Part shown: piece after piece, positions 26,092 to 34,347 of the stretch | How the letters are laid out: each line of letters begins with the position of its first letter | Numbering within the stretch: position 1 is the stretch's first letter | Source: an uncultured Bacteroidales bacterium | GTDB taxonomy: Bacteria; Bacteroidota; Bacteroidia; Bacteroidales; F082 | Length of the DNA stretch: 64,000 nucleotides | Assembly (NCBI GenBank): GCA_947307415.1 | Contig: CAMZJA010000002.1 | Location: forward strand, 124,001 to 188,000 | Direction: 5' to 3' | Position numbers and translations under genes: made by a program | Notes under the pieces: generated by a model | What the model was told of the DNA's origin: nothing | Seen by the model: the letters and a program-made list of their open reading frames with translations, nothing else | Database searches by the model: none

Positions 26092-27360
26092 CTAGAAATT
26101 TAATTCCGACCTCAATTTCTTGTTGAAAGTCCAGCGCCAATCAGAGACCAGCAATCTGAAAAATTCCTTGTAATCAAAGAAAAAGACATAGCTGTAATAC
26201 AGGAAAATCGAGCCTAAAACCGCAATCTTCCATGGTGTGAGGCAGAAGAACAACGTCACACCTACAGCCATGATTAGCGGGTGCATCACAAACTCCACGC
26301 CATAGTTAACGGTGTTGCGGAAGGCGTCGTCTTTCAAATCTTTAAGTATAAGGTTGGCGATAATCCAAATCGGACTTGATACCGCGGCGGAAGCCACGAA
26401 AAACGGGAGTCCGAGAAGCGCCAGGAACGATCTCCACAAAGTTCTCCAGAAAGGAGCGCGCATAGCCACAGAGTTGACTGATATGTTCTGCTCTTTCCTG
26501 TGTTTTGCGAATTCATTGACTTTTTCGAACACCTCTTTGGCTTTCTCAGGCTCTTTGTCTCTGAAATCCACTATCTTGGCAATGACTTCCTTGTTTCTCT
26601 GAAGCATCTTCTTAAGCGTCATCGGCATCCGGCCGGCCTTGATCTTCGTAAGCTCCCAAATGGCGTCATAGTCTTCATCATCAGGCACATACGATATCAG
26701 TTCAGCCATCCTCTCCGTGAGCACAGCCTTCAACCCGTTGATGATCACAGCCTCGTTTTCGCCTTGATGTTCGTTTACATATTCGGTAACGTTTATCGGC
26801 TTGCCGTAACTCACCAGCACCGTCGAGCGAAAACGGAAATAATCGCCATATTCCAATCCTACCGGCACGATATAAACCGGTTTTTCGTGTCCGAACTGCT
26901 CATTAGCCTGAAGCGCGATGTGGAAAATGCCTTTGCTGAGCTGACGAAGCGAGTGTTTGGTGCGATGTGTAGCCTCCGGGAACAGATACAATGGCACTTC
27001 ATCATGTATAACATCGACAGCCTGGTCGATGATCTCGCCGTTTTTGTCACGGACAGCGCCTATGCCGTCACGAATCCTGTAAATCGGCAGAATTCTCAGC
27101 CATTTTAATATCTTCGCAGTTCGTGGATTCTTAAAAACATCAGCTCTTGCAATGAAAACCTTCTTCTGTTTCGAAGTCGCGAGAAGCACCATGGCATCCA
27201 TCAAAGCATTGCAGTGGTTCGAGCCAAAGACACAGGCTCCATTTTTAGGAATGTTTTCATTGCCAACGATATGAAATCTCGTAAAGCTGCGGCGCGTATG
27301 GTGATCCACAAAGATCCTGCCCAAAGAATATAACTTGTCGTCGTCCTGAATTTTGCCCAT
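26092..27360 (-). CDS. PlsC-like lysophospholipid acyltransferase family protein
   Basis: 422 aa. The acyltransferase core is in the N-terminal half: FGSNHCNALMDAMVLL carries the catalytic NHxxxxD motif and LYLFPEATHRTKHSL is the PEGT-type block with Ala for Gly. The extra ~200 residues include a helical region (VIAKIVDFRDKEPEKAKEVFEKVNEFAK) and a C-terminal part with three or four hydrophobic segments (FWRTLWRSFLALLGLPFFVASA and FVMHPLIMAVGVTLFFCL), so it is membrane-bound. It would acylate glycerol-3-phosphate or lysophosphatidate, or another lipid acceptor. It has its own promoter and terminator. Confidence 0.85.
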   Translation of the reverse strand: MGKIQDDDKLYSLGRIFVDHHTRRSFTRFHIVGNENIPKNGACVFGSNHCNALMDAMVLLATSKQKKVFIARADVFKNPRTAKILKWLRILPIYRIRDGIGAVRDKNGEIIDQAVDVIHDEVPLYLFPEATHRTKHSLRQLSKGIFHIALQANEQFGHEKPVYIVPVGLEYGDYFRFRSTVLVSYGKPINVTEYVNEHQGENEAVIINGLKAVLTERMAELISYVPDDEDYDAIWELTKIKAGRMPMTLKKMLQRNKEVIAKIVDFRDKEPEKAKEVFEKVNEFAKHRKEQNISVNSVAMRAPFWRTLWRSFLALLGLPFFVASAAVSSPIWIIANLILKDLKDDAFRNTVNYGVEFVMHPLIMAVGVTLFFCLTPWKIAVLGSIFLYYSYVFFFDYKEFFRLLVSDWRWTFNKKLRSELNF

Positions 27361-27381
27361 TTCTCAAATGTTTTGAAACGA

Positions 27382-27411
27382 CAAATTTACAAAATTTTCT
27401 TCAATATCAAA
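27382..27411 (-). promoter_or_regulatory. Promoter for the PlsC-like gene
   Basis: Minus-strand TTTG (27408-27411), 18 nt, TAAATTTG (27382-27389). The ATG is at 27360. On the plus strand TAATTTTG at 27421-27428 could serve the divergent FMN-binding gene. Confidence 0.65.
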
Positions 27412-27432
27412 TTAATTTTATAATTTTGCTCC

Positions 27433-27524
27433 CTGTCATTTCGACTGGAGCGAAGCGGAATGGAGACCTGAGCCAGCGAAAGCATTCACCTGGTGAATAA
27501 ACTGCGTTTCGCTCGAAATGACAA
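27433..27524. repeat. Dispersed palindromic repeat, long form
   Basis: Starts TGTCATTTCGACTGGAGCGA and ends TTTCGCTCGAAATGACA, so the ends are inverted copies. The interior holds a smaller inverted motif (TTCACCTGGTGAA at 27485-27497). Confidence 0.75.
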
Positions 27525-27553
27525 GAATAAATGAAACAATAAATTTTTATAAT

Positions 27554-28051
27554 ATGAAAACTATTAAAATCTTAAACTATCTGTTTGTCGTCGCATTAGG
27601 CTTCTGCGCCTGCATGTACGGCATCGACCGCTTTGGTAACGACAACGCTCAGCTGACTAGCGACACCACCCTTTACACAAAGGAATATTGCAGCGACATC
27701 ATCGGCTTCAATGGCAGTATTCCGTTGGAAATCAGCATGAAAGACGGCAAAATCGCAAATATCATCATACTTGAAAATGATGAGACGCCACGCTTCATGC
27801 AAAGAGTGACAGATGCTAATCTGATTGAGAAATTCTATGGCCTCACACCAAAAGAAGCCATCGAACTGGACATCGACGCTGTCAGTGGAGCTACATACAG
27901 CTCAACGGCTATTATAAAATCGGTGAAGACTCGCATGGCGGTCTACGAGAAAGACATGAATCCAAGTCCGTGGACATGGCAACTCGTAGGTATCATCTGC
28001 TGCGCGGTAATACTTTGCATTCTCAGTATTTGCAAAAGAAAGATTAGATAG
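27554..28051 (+). CDS. FMN-binding domain protein, membrane anchored
   Basis: 165 aa from the ATG at 27554; an in-frame ATG 36 bp upstream lies in the repeat and is rejected. A single N-terminal hydrophobic segment (KILNYLFVVALGFCACMYG) acts as signal or anchor. Residues ~45-140 form an FMN-binding domain: PLEISMKDGKIANIIIL and SGATYSSTAIIKSV, where the S/T-G-A-T-x-S/T motif is the covalent FMN attachment site in RnfG/NqrC-type proteins. A second hydrophobic helix (WQLVGIICCAVILCILSI) ends the protein. Probably a periplasmic-facing electron carrier; no Rnf or Nqr genes are nearby. Confidence 0.8.
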   Translation: MKTIKILNYLFVVALGFCACMYGIDRFGNDNAQLTSDTTLYTKEYCSDIIGFNGSIPLEISMKDGKIANIIILENDETPRFMQRVTDANLIEKFYGLTPKEAIELDIDAVSGATYSSTAIIKSVKTRMAVYEKDMNPSPWTWQLVGIICCAVILCILSICKRKIR

Positions 28052-28052
28052 T

Positions 28053-28157
28053 CTGTCATTTCGAGCGAAACGCAGTGAAGTCGAGAAATCTTCTTTACAC
28101 GAAAGCCTTCGTTGATGGAGAATTTCTCCATTCCGCTTCGCTTCAGTCGAAATGACA
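28053..28157. repeat. Dispersed palindromic repeat, long form
   Basis: TGTCATTTCGAGCGAAACG at the left and CTTCAGTCGAAATGACA at the right are inverted copies; an internal GAGAAATCTTC / GAGAATTTCTC pair extends the symmetry. It fills the gap between two convergent genes. Confidence 0.75.
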
Positions 28158-28179
28158 ATTAGAATATCGGAATGACAGT

Positions 28180-29547
28180 TTAAAATATATAGTTAAATCC
28201 TATATAAGCTTTCATTCCTTCGCCGTCGAGCTTGTCGATGGCTTTGGCGAATTCTGCCGACACCACGAAATTCTTGTTCATGATGAGCTTCAAGCCGCAT
28301 CCGGCCGAGGTGTGGAGGCTCTCGTCTTTTCCACTGTAAATCAGATTAAGGTCATCCTCTTCCGTCATGTAATCTTCAAACATTTTCGCCGCTTCTTTTT
28401 GCTCATCGAGACGGAATGTCTGAGTCACCATGCCGGCGTCGAACATAGGATTCAATGCCACACACCAGTTTTGGTTGATGAACTTGAAGTTGGCTATTCT
28501 CCAACGCAACTCCACGTTAGCCCAAGCCACTCCCTGACCTATCACGCTGTTACGATTGATGCCGCGACCGGTGGTTGAACCACCATAAGCTTCGGTGTAT
28601 ATCTTCTTGTAAAACATGAGATTGGTGTTCATCATTGCGTAGAACGGGATGTCGCCGGCAATAACGTTTTGGGCGCCGAGACGATAGCAGAAAGTCAGAT
28701 TATCGTCCCAAATCGGGATGTAATGATGAAAAACGCCGGTAAACGTCAGGTGGTCGTAGCCTTTTTGATCAATAAAATCTGGTGCTGCCGTTAATGTAGC
28801 CTCGAAATATATGCCTCGTGTCGGGTCGTTTTCGTAGTTTTTCGAGTCGTAGATTATGCCTGCCTTAAACTGTGCCACATTGCCACCACCAGCTTCATTC
28901 TGACGGATAAGACCACTTTGGCAATACAAGTCATAAAGCGTATATTGATTCTCAAATCTATTGATAGTCAACGGCTTAAAATCATAGTTATAAAATGCCA
29001 GGCCGAATCCATACGACAGATTTTTCAGATTTCCGATCTTTTGTCGCATGCTTACAACGGCACGAAACTGTCGTCTGTCGGTCAAATACAAACCACTTTC
29101 TTTCATGCCGGGCTCAATGATCTCCCAGGGTTCCATTTGAACAGCGGCATCTTTATAATATGGTGCGGCATAGCCGTTGAATCCATAGAAATCGAATTTT
29201 TTGTCTACAAAATACCCGAAATCGGCAAAAAGTATTCCTTTGGGGATGATGTTATTCCAATAGGAATAGGAGCGGAAGATGCTTGATCCTCTGGTGTATG
29301 TCGACACCTCAAAGTTGATCTTGAAGTCGTATCCCGGATATTTCGCGCCGTCGCCATAGTTGAAGATATCCATACAGACTCCGTATTGGAATCCCATATC
29401 GCTGTTGTAACCCACCACCGGCAGTGGTCCGAAGTTCCAACCTGTCTTGATGATTTCACCTTTTTCGTTGTAAACTTTGTCTTTTTTCTGTGCTGATGCT
29501 CCAAATGCAAGCAGTACAATTAATAATGTAACAACCAGTTTTTTCAT
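28180..29547 (-). CDS. Outer-membrane beta-barrel of the BamA/Omp85 type
   Basis: 455 aa with a type I signal peptide (MKKLVVTLLIVLLAFGASAQ). There are no POTRA domains; after ~25 residues the barrel begins. Omp85-like segments: AGIIYDSKNYENDPTRGIYFEATL (the typical D-x-R-N-x-P-x-x-G strand pair), TTGRGINRNSVIGQGVAWANVELRWRI (the GRG-type motif of the surface strand) and a terminal strand YIGFNYIF with a final Phe. Such POTRA-less proteins are common in Bacteroidetes and may serve in outer-membrane export or lipid transport; the precise role is unknown. No clear promoter box was found upstream. Confidence 0.75.
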   Translation of the reverse strand: MKKLVVTLLIVLLAFGASAQKKDKVYNEKGEIIKTGWNFGPLPVVGYNSDMGFQYGVCMDIFNYGDGAKYPGYDFKINFEVSTYTRGSSIFRSYSYWNNIIPKGILFADFGYFVDKKFDFYGFNGYAAPYYKDAAVQMEPWEIIEPGMKESGLYLTDRRQFRAVVSMRQKIGNLKNLSYGFGLAFYNYDFKPLTINRFENQYTLYDLYCQSGLIRQNEAGGGNVAQFKAGIIYDSKNYENDPTRGIYFEATLTAAPDFIDQKGYDHLTFTGVFHHYIPIWDDNLTFCYRLGAQNVIAGDIPFYAMMNTNLMFYKKIYTEAYGGSTTGRGINRNSVIGQGVAWANVELRWRIANFKFINQNWCVALNPMFDAGMVTQTFRLDEQKEAAKMFEDYMTEEDDLNLIYSGKDESLHTSAGCGLKLIMNKNFVVSAEFAKAIDKLDGEGMKAYIGFNYIF

Positions 29548-29948
29548 GTTTAATATTTTTTTGGTCGCCTTCGGCGAGAAATCTTAAAAAAATCTATTTA
29601 AAAAATCTTAAAAAATGTTCTTCCAAACTGTTTGTCGTCATTTCGAACAAAGTGAGAAATCCTCAGCCAACGTTAGCTTTGCATCTATTCTTCCTTGGCA
29701 GGAGATTTCTCCATTCCGCTTCGCTCCAGTCGAAATGACGGGGAATATTCCATTTCTCATTGTCTCGCGTCTCGTGTCTTATTGTCTCGCGTCCCCGAGT
29801 ATCTTTTGGTCGAATTTTTTCTAATTTCGTCACAAATAGACGAATTTCGTCACAAAATAGTTTCTAAAGGTCGAAATTCAGACTTTAGACGTTAGTCTCT
29901 AGACTTTAGTTATATTCTTCGCAGAACCTAAGATCTAAAGTCCAAGGT
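29548..29948. other. 400-bp intergenic region without a gene
   Basis: Holds a small hairpin (TCGCC-TTC-GGCGA near 29562-29574), A/T runs, one long dispersed repeat (29636-29740), an imperfect direct repeat (TAATTTCGTCACAAATAG, then GAATTTCGTCACAAAATAG, near 29821-29860) and several copies of a GACTTTAG / CTAAAGTC motif from 29880 to 29955. The open frames here are repeat-derived and I see no gene. Confidence 0.6.
29636..29740. repeat. Dispersed palindromic repeat, long form
   Basis: CGTCATTTCGAACAAAGTG at the left and TTCGCTCCAGTCGAAATGACG at the right, with internal GAGAAATCCTC / GGAGATTTCTCC symmetry. Confidence 0.75.
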
Positions 29949-30629
29949 CTAAAGACTAATATCTTTCCCTTCAAGAACAATCACAATCTCTCCTTTTACC
30001 TCTTTTTCCTTAAAATATTTTATCACTTCTTCCAGGGTTCCTCTCACGTTTTCCTCATGGATTTTTGTCAGCTCGCGAGCCACCGAGACACGACGTTCCG
30101 GTCCGGCCACTTCGACCAGTTGTTCCAACGTTTTCACCAGTCGGAACGGTGACTCGTACAATATCGTAGTGTATTCATTGTCAACGATTTGTTTGATCTT
30201 GGTCTGACGACCTTTCTTATGAGGCAGGAAACCTTCGAAGATGAAGTGGTCGGCCGCCAGTCCGGAGTTGACAAGAGCCGGCACGAAGGCCGTAGCGCCC
30301 GGCAGACACTCCACCTCGACCCCACGTTTGATGCATTCGCGCACCAGCATGAAGCCTGGGTCGGAGATGGCCGGAGTGCCGGCGTCGGTAACAAGCGCCA
30401 TGCGTTCGCCGTTGGCGATACGCTCGGCGATGCGTTCCACCACCACATGTTCGTTGTTCAGGTGAAACGCCTGCATAGGCTTACTTATCTCATAGTGTTT
30501 CAATAAGTTACCACTGGTACGGGTGTCCTCAGCAAGAATCACGTCGACCTCCTCGCGCAGCACACGCAACGCCCTCAAAGTGATGTCCTCAAGGTTTCCA
30601 ATCGGTGTCGGGACTAAAAACAATTTCAT
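29949..30629 (-). CDS. rsmI: 16S rRNA (cytidine-1402-2'-O)-methyltransferase
   Basis: 226 aa, slightly short but full-domain. The RsmI signature opens the protein: LFLVPTPIGNLEDITLRALRVL, then ILAEDTRTSGNLLKHYEI. ALVTDAGTPAISDPGFMLVREC is the SAM-binding block and ECLPGATAFVPALVNSGL the second tetrapyrrole-methylase-type motif. It methylates the ribose of C1402 in the 16S decoding centre. The start overlaps the stop of the upstream acidic-protein gene by 4 bp, so the two are co-transcribed. Confidence 0.95.
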   Translation of the reverse strand: MKLFLVPTPIGNLEDITLRALRVLREEVDVILAEDTRTSGNLLKHYEISKPMQAFHLNNEHVVVERIAERIANGERMALVTDAGTPAISDPGFMLVRECIKRGVEVECLPGATAFVPALVNSGLAADHFIFEGFLPHKKGRQTKIKQIVDNEYTTILYESPFRLVKTLEQLVEVAGPERRVSVARELTKIHEENVRGTLEEVIKYFKEKEVKGEIVIVLEGKDISL

Positions 30630-31414
30630 ATAAATCGTCTTTCAACAATATCATTCAACATCTTATATGCCTGCGACTCTGTATCCCATTGAAGTTCGAT
30701 CTGCAGCTCGCTCATATAAACTTTAGCGCCAGAGAGCGTCGGGAAATCGTTCAAAGCATCAACAGATTTATTGTAACGCTCCACCGAGCCTTTAAACAAA
30801 TCATTGATAATCATTACTTTATCATTGATTCCGAGTGCCATTCTGATATCATCAACAGGTGTGCGCTGTAATCGTGCCGCAAGGCTATTATCTTCCGGCT
30901 CCTCTGGCGTGACATCTTCAGAATCCTCGGCTTCCACAAGTGTTTCCTGCATTTCTTCTACCGACTCGACATGGAACATCTCGTCATCCTCGTCTTCCCA
31001 ATCCTCTTCGTCATCGTCATCGGGTCGTTCTTCTTCATTTGCAGGCTCTTTCTCTTGCTTTTCCTCTTCTTCGACGACTTCAGGCTCAGGCTCTTGCTCC
31101 GGTTCCTGTTCTGGTTCTTCCAAAACCTCGGCAGGAGTCTCGATTTCAAACTCCACGTCGCGATTTATCAGTTCGCCACCTTCGTTGATCTCAGTGCTGA
31201 CAGGCTCTTTTTCAACGACTTCTTTTGTCACGTTATCTGATTGATAATCACAGAGCAACTCGTAAAATTCGCGTGTGCGTTCCATCATAATGTCGAGGTC
31301 GAGGCGGCTCATCTCACGGTCGTTGCGATACATGTAGTCAACCTGCACCATCATGCGGCCGAGAAGGCGTTTCATCTCGAGCACGATATTATTTTCATTT
31401 TTTTGTGTTTCCAT
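30626..31414 (-). CDS. Acidic low-complexity protein of unknown function
   Basis: 262 aa in three parts. Residues 1-65 are a charged helical head ([29 protein letters not shown]). Residues ~85-165 are an extremely acidic linker with EQEP-type repeats and a [14 protein letters not shown] run. Residues ~175-262 are a conserved-looking tail ([28 protein letters not shown]...[21 protein letters not shown]). The tail pattern, a helical domain binding something through FKGS, recurs in Bacteroidetes proteins beside rsmI and tdk, but I do not know its function. No signal peptide or membrane helix. Confidence 0.8.
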   Translation of the reverse strand: METQKNENNIVLEMKRLLGRMMVQVDYMYRNDREMSRLDLDIMMERTREFYELLCDYQSDNVTKEVVEKEPVSTEINEGGELINRDVEFEIETPAEVLEEPEQEPEQEPEPEVVEEEEKQEKEPANEEERPDDDDEEDWEDEDDEMFHVESVEEMQETLVEAEDSEDVTPEEPEDNSLAARLQRTPVDDIRMALGINDKVMIINDLFKGSVERYNKSVDALNDFPTLSGAKVYMSELQIELQWDTESQAYKMLNDIVERRFI

Positions 31415-31435
31415 ATCAAATATTCTTTAATTTTG
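31402..31435 (+). promoter_or_regulatory. Promoter for tdk
   Basis: TTTG (31402-31405), 22 nt, TAATTTTG (31428-31435), about 40 nt before the tdk ATG. A minus-strand -7 box TACTTTTG (31443-31450) for the divergent acidic-protein/rsmI unit lies just beside it, so the two promoters sit back to back in about 50 bp. Confidence 0.65.
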
Positions 31436-31473
31436 TGCTCAACAAAAGTATAAAAAAATTAAATACGTCGGAT

Positions 31474-32085
31474 ATGTTTCTCGAAAAAGATTCTCATAAT
31501 AAATCGAAAGGATGGATTGAGGTGGTGTGCGGCTCAATGTTTTCTGGCAAAACCGAAGAATTGATACGTCGTCTGAACCGCGCCAGAATCGCTAAATTAA
31601 GAGTCGAAATCTTCAAGCCGGGAATCGACACGAGATATTCCGAGGAGGATGTCGTTTCGCACAACGCCAACGCTTTGCATTCCATTCCGGTTGAGAACGC
31701 TCAGCAGATACTGTTCTATTCCAACGAATGTGATGTGATAGGCATCGATGAGGCGCAATTTTTCGGAAACGAGCTTATCGACGTATGCCAACAACTTGCC
31801 AATCAAGGAATTAGAGTTATTATCGCCGGTCTCGACATGGACTTCATGGGCAAGCCTTTCGGTCCGATGCCACAGCTCATGGCGATAGCCGAAGACGTCA
31901 CCAAAGTGCACGCCATTTGCATGCGCTGCGGCAGTCTGGCGCAATATTCGCACCGTACCATCGCCGGCGACAAGCTCGTGGTGCTTGGCGAGACAGAGAG
32001 TTACGAACCTCTTTGCCGCGAATGTTATATGAAAGCGATGGCTGAAAAAGCCCAGAAAGAGACTAACGCAAACCCTTCACTGTAG
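31474..32085 (+). CDS. tdk: Thymidine kinase (type II)
   Basis: 203 aa from the ATG at 31474; the upstream in-frame ATG at 31405 lies in the promoter region. The P-loop is GSMFSGKT with [10 protein letters not shown], followed by IDEAQFF (Walker B/catalytic Glu) and [12 protein letters not shown]. Two CxxC pairs (CMRC and CREC) form the zinc-binding lasso domain. It phosphorylates thymidine to dTMP in the salvage pathway. The 3' end overlaps the convergent tsaB gene by 23 bp. Confidence 0.95.
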   Translation: MFLEKDSHNKSKGWIEVVCGSMFSGKTEELIRRLNRARIAKLRVEIFKPGIDTRYSEEDVVSHNANALHSIPVENAQQILFYSNECDVIGIDEAQFFGNELIDVCQQLANQGIRVIIAGLDMDFMGKPFGPMPQLMAIAEDVTKVHAICMRCGSLAQYSHRTIAGDKLVVLGETESYEPLCRECYMKAMAEKAQKETNANPSL

Positions 32086-32752
32086 GGGTTCCCGGAACGA
32101 AATCCTTTAAATAAAACGGTTCGAAATATGCCACGTCGACGAAATCTTTGTTGTCGAGTTTTCGTTGGGCGATGACATTCATATATTTTGCGGAGCAGTA
32201 GAAATCTTTCACCACAGTGATTTTGTCGTCGTTCTTGAAGAGTTCGGCGCATTTGTCGGCACCGTCGCCAAAAAGATAAAGGTGATGGTCTTTTTTTAGG
32301 TCAGCGAATGAATTCTCGTCGATGATAACAGCTTCGGTATCCTTTATTTTATTGACGTTTTCGTCGAAGATGGCAGCATAGACCTCCATGCGGCGGGCGT
32401 CGATCATCGGAATACGTAAAGACGTGCCATGGCGCGTCTCTACAGTGACACCATAGGCCATCGCTTGAAGGGTTTCGACGGCGATTAATGGTTTGGAAAC
32501 AGCGTAGCAGATGCCTTTGGCGGTGCTCACACCGATGCGGAGACCAGTGTAGGAGCCCGGTCCCATGCTGACAGCCACGGCATCGAGCTGACTGTACGAA
32601 ATACCCGCTTTTTTCATCACAGAATCAATGAAAAGAGTGATTTTTTCTGAATGATTCTGGCCTTTCGGGTCTTCCTCACAAGCCAAAACCTCGCCGTTAT
32701 GCACCAAAGCCACCGAACATGATGGCGTAGCAGTTTCCAAACAAAGAATCAT
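32063..32752 (-). CDS. tsaB: tRNA threonylcarbamoyladenosine biosynthesis protein TsaB
   Basis: 229 aa from the ATG at 32752 ([16 protein letters not shown]); the 12-codon upstream extension overlaps the promoter. The ASKHA-type fold is visible in [45 protein letters not shown] and [13 protein letters not shown]. TsaB partners TsaD in making t6A37 of ANN-decoding tRNAs and has no catalytic site of its own. A -7 box TATCTTTG (minus strand, 32769-32776) lies just upstream. The gene end overlaps convergent tdk. Confidence 0.93.
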   Translation of the reverse strand: MILCLETATPSCSVALVHNGEVLACEEDPKGQNHSEKITLFIDSVMKKAGISYSQLDAVAVSMGPGSYTGLRIGVSTAKGICYAVSKPLIAVETLQAMAYGVTVETRHGTSLRIPMIDARRMEVYAAIFDENVNKIKDTEAVIIDENSFADLKKDHHLYLFGDGADKCAELFKNDDKITVVKDFYCSAKYMNVIAQRKLDNKDFVDVAYFEPFYLKDFVPGTPTVKGLR

Positions 32753-32768
32753 TTCTTTAAAATTTTTG

Positions 32769-32776
32769 CAAAGATA
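32769..32776 (-). promoter_or_regulatory. -7 box for tsaB
   Basis: Minus-strand TATCTTTG matches TAnnTTTG, 16 bp before the ATG at 32752; no good -33 box is visible. Confidence 0.45.
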
Positions 32777-32859
32777 TAAAAATCTCACGCATATCTCGCA
32801 GAAAACGCAGAAATATTCTTTCGATAATGACGACTAAAAACGAAAATTTCACTTTTTTC

Positions 32860-32890
32860 TTTGATATTAAAATTTAAATATGTATTTTTG
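32860..32890 (+). promoter_or_regulatory. Promoter of the rml/nucleotide-sugar block
   Basis: TTTG (32860-32863), exactly 19 nt, TATTTTTG (32883-32890), then the rmlC start codon at 32913. One of the best matches to the Bacteroidetes consensus in the window. Confidence 0.8.
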
Positions 32891-32912
32891 CAAGTTATTT
32901 GTATATTTTTAG

Positions 32913-33473
32913 ATGGAGATAATTAAAACTGATATTGAGGGAGTTGTGATCATTGAGCCAAAGGTTTTCAAGGATGACAGGGGATATTTTTTCGAATCAT
33001 TTTTGCAAAAAGAGTTTGAGGAGAAGGTTTGCAAGACTGTTTTTGTGCAGGATAACGAGTCGAAATCGTGCTACGGAGTGCTGAGAGGCCTGCATTTTCA
33101 GAAGCCGCCGTTTGCGCAGGCGAAACTGGTGCGTTGCGTGAAAGGCAAGGTGTTGGATGTGGCTGTCGACATTCGCAAAGGCTCGCCGACCTACGGAAAA
33201 CACACGGCCGCGGTGCTTTCGGAAGACGATCATAGGATGTTTTTCATACCAAAAGGATTCGCGCATGGTTTTTCTGTTTTGAGCGAGATGGCAGTGTTTC
33301 AGTACAAATGCGACAACTACTATGCACCGCAGAGCGAAGGAGCACTTCTTTGGAATGATAAAGACTTGAATATCAATTGGATGATACCCGAGCAAGACGT
33401 TATTTTATCGGAGAAAGACAAACATCATCCACTTTTTAAAGATTTTGATTCGCCATTTGTTTTTGAAAAATAA
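32913..33473 (+). CDS. rmlC: dTDP-4-dehydrorhamnose 3,5-epimerase
   Basis: 186 aa cupin enzyme. FKDDRGYFFESF, VFVQDNESKSCYGVLRGLHFQKPPFAQAKLVRCVKG (catalytic His in RGLHFQ), DVAVDIRKGSPTYG and FFIPKGFAHGFSVLSE are the family blocks. It epimerises dTDP-4-keto-6-deoxyglucose at C3 and C5 on the way to dTDP-L-rhamnose. It is the first gene of the plus-strand nucleotide-sugar block, directly followed by rmlD and rmlB; rmlA is not in the window. Confidence 0.95.
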   Translation: MEIIKTDIEGVVIIEPKVFKDDRGYFFESFLQKEFEEKVCKTVFVQDNESKSCYGVLRGLHFQKPPFAQAKLVRCVKGKVLDVAVDIRKGSPTYGKHTAAVLSEDDHRMFFIPKGFAHGFSVLSEMAVFQYKCDNYYAPQSEGALLWNDKDLNINWMIPEQDVILSEKDKHHPLFKDFDSPFVFEK

Positions 33474-33477
33474 AGAG

Positions 33478-34347
33478 ATGAATATATTGATCACAGGCGC
33501 CAACGGTCAGCTCGGCAACGAGATGCGGATAGTTTCGAAGGAAAGCTCCGACAACTACATCTTCACAGATGTGGCGGAACTAGACATCACCGACTTCGAC
33601 GCTGTGAGAAAATATGTGAAAGACAACAATATTAAGGTTATTGTCAACTGCGCCGGATATACCAACGTGGAAAAAGCGGAAGACGAGAAAGAGATGGCAG
33701 AGCTTATCAATGCTAAAGCTGTCGAATATCTGGCAAAGACTTGCAAAGAGAACGACGCCACGCTCATCCACATCTCTACGGATTACGTTTTCGGCGGCAA
33801 CGAGGGCAACACTCCACGCAAGGAAGACGAGAAAGTCAACCCGACTGGAGTTTACGGAATAACAAAGCTTCACGGCGAACAAGCCATTGAAAAAGTCGGA
33901 TGCAAGCACATAATCATCCGCACAGCATGGCTTTACAGCGAGTTTGGCAACAACTTTGTGAAGACAATGCGCAAACTGACAGCGGAAAGAGACAGTCTGA
34001 AGGTTGTTTTCGACCAAGTAGGCACGCCGACATATGCTCTCGACCTTGCTAATGTGATAGCTATTTTTATCGAAAAATTAAAAAATGCCAACGGCCAATG
34101 GCCAACAGCCAATGGCATCTACAACTTTAGTAATGAAGGAGTTATCAGCTGGTACGACTTCGCGAAAGAAATTTGCGAGTTAAGCGGCAACGTGTGCGAC
34201 ATACAGCCATACCACAGCGACGAGTTCCCGAGCAAGGTGAAACGCCCTAGCTATTCAGTTTTGGACAAGACAAAAATTAAAAATAAGTTAAATATCACGA
34301 TTCCGCATTGGAAGGAGTCATTAAAAAAATGCATTAAAAACCTATGA
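33478..34347 (+). CDS. rmlD: dTDP-4-dehydrorhamnose reductase
   Basis: 289 aa from the ATG at 33478, 4 bp after rmlC; an upstream in-frame start inside rmlC is rejected. SDR features: NILITGANGQLGNE (GxxGxxG), NCAGYTNVEKAEDE, STDYVFGG and the catalytic YGITKLHGE (Tyr-x3-Lys). It reduces dTDP-6-deoxy-L-lyxo-4-hexulose to dTDP-L-rhamnose. It overlaps rmlB by 4 bp. A slightly unusual Lys/Asn-rich stretch (KLKNANGQWPTANG) near residue 205 resembles a small insertion. Confidence 0.93.
   Translation: MNILITGANGQLGNEMRIVSKESSDNYIFTDVAELDITDFDAVRKYVKDNNIKVIVNCAGYTNVEKAEDEKEMAELINAKAVEYLAKTCKENDATLIHISTDYVFGGNEGNTPRKEDEKVNPTGVYGITKLHGEQAIEKVGCKHIIIRTAWLYSEFGNNFVKTMRKLTAERDSLKVVFDQVGTPTYALDLANVIAIFIEKLKNANGQWPTANGIYNFSNEGVISWYDFAKEICELSGNVCDIQPYHSDEFPSKVKRPSYSVLDKTKIKNKLNITIPHWKESLKKCIKNL

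Noticed and set aside
29615..29895. Two small plus-strand frames in the 29.6-29.9 kb gap
   Set aside because: They are made mainly of dispersed-repeat sequence and have no start context.
30804..31244. Ser-rich plus-strand frame
   Set aside because: It is the reverse complement of the Asp/Glu codons in the acidic protein.
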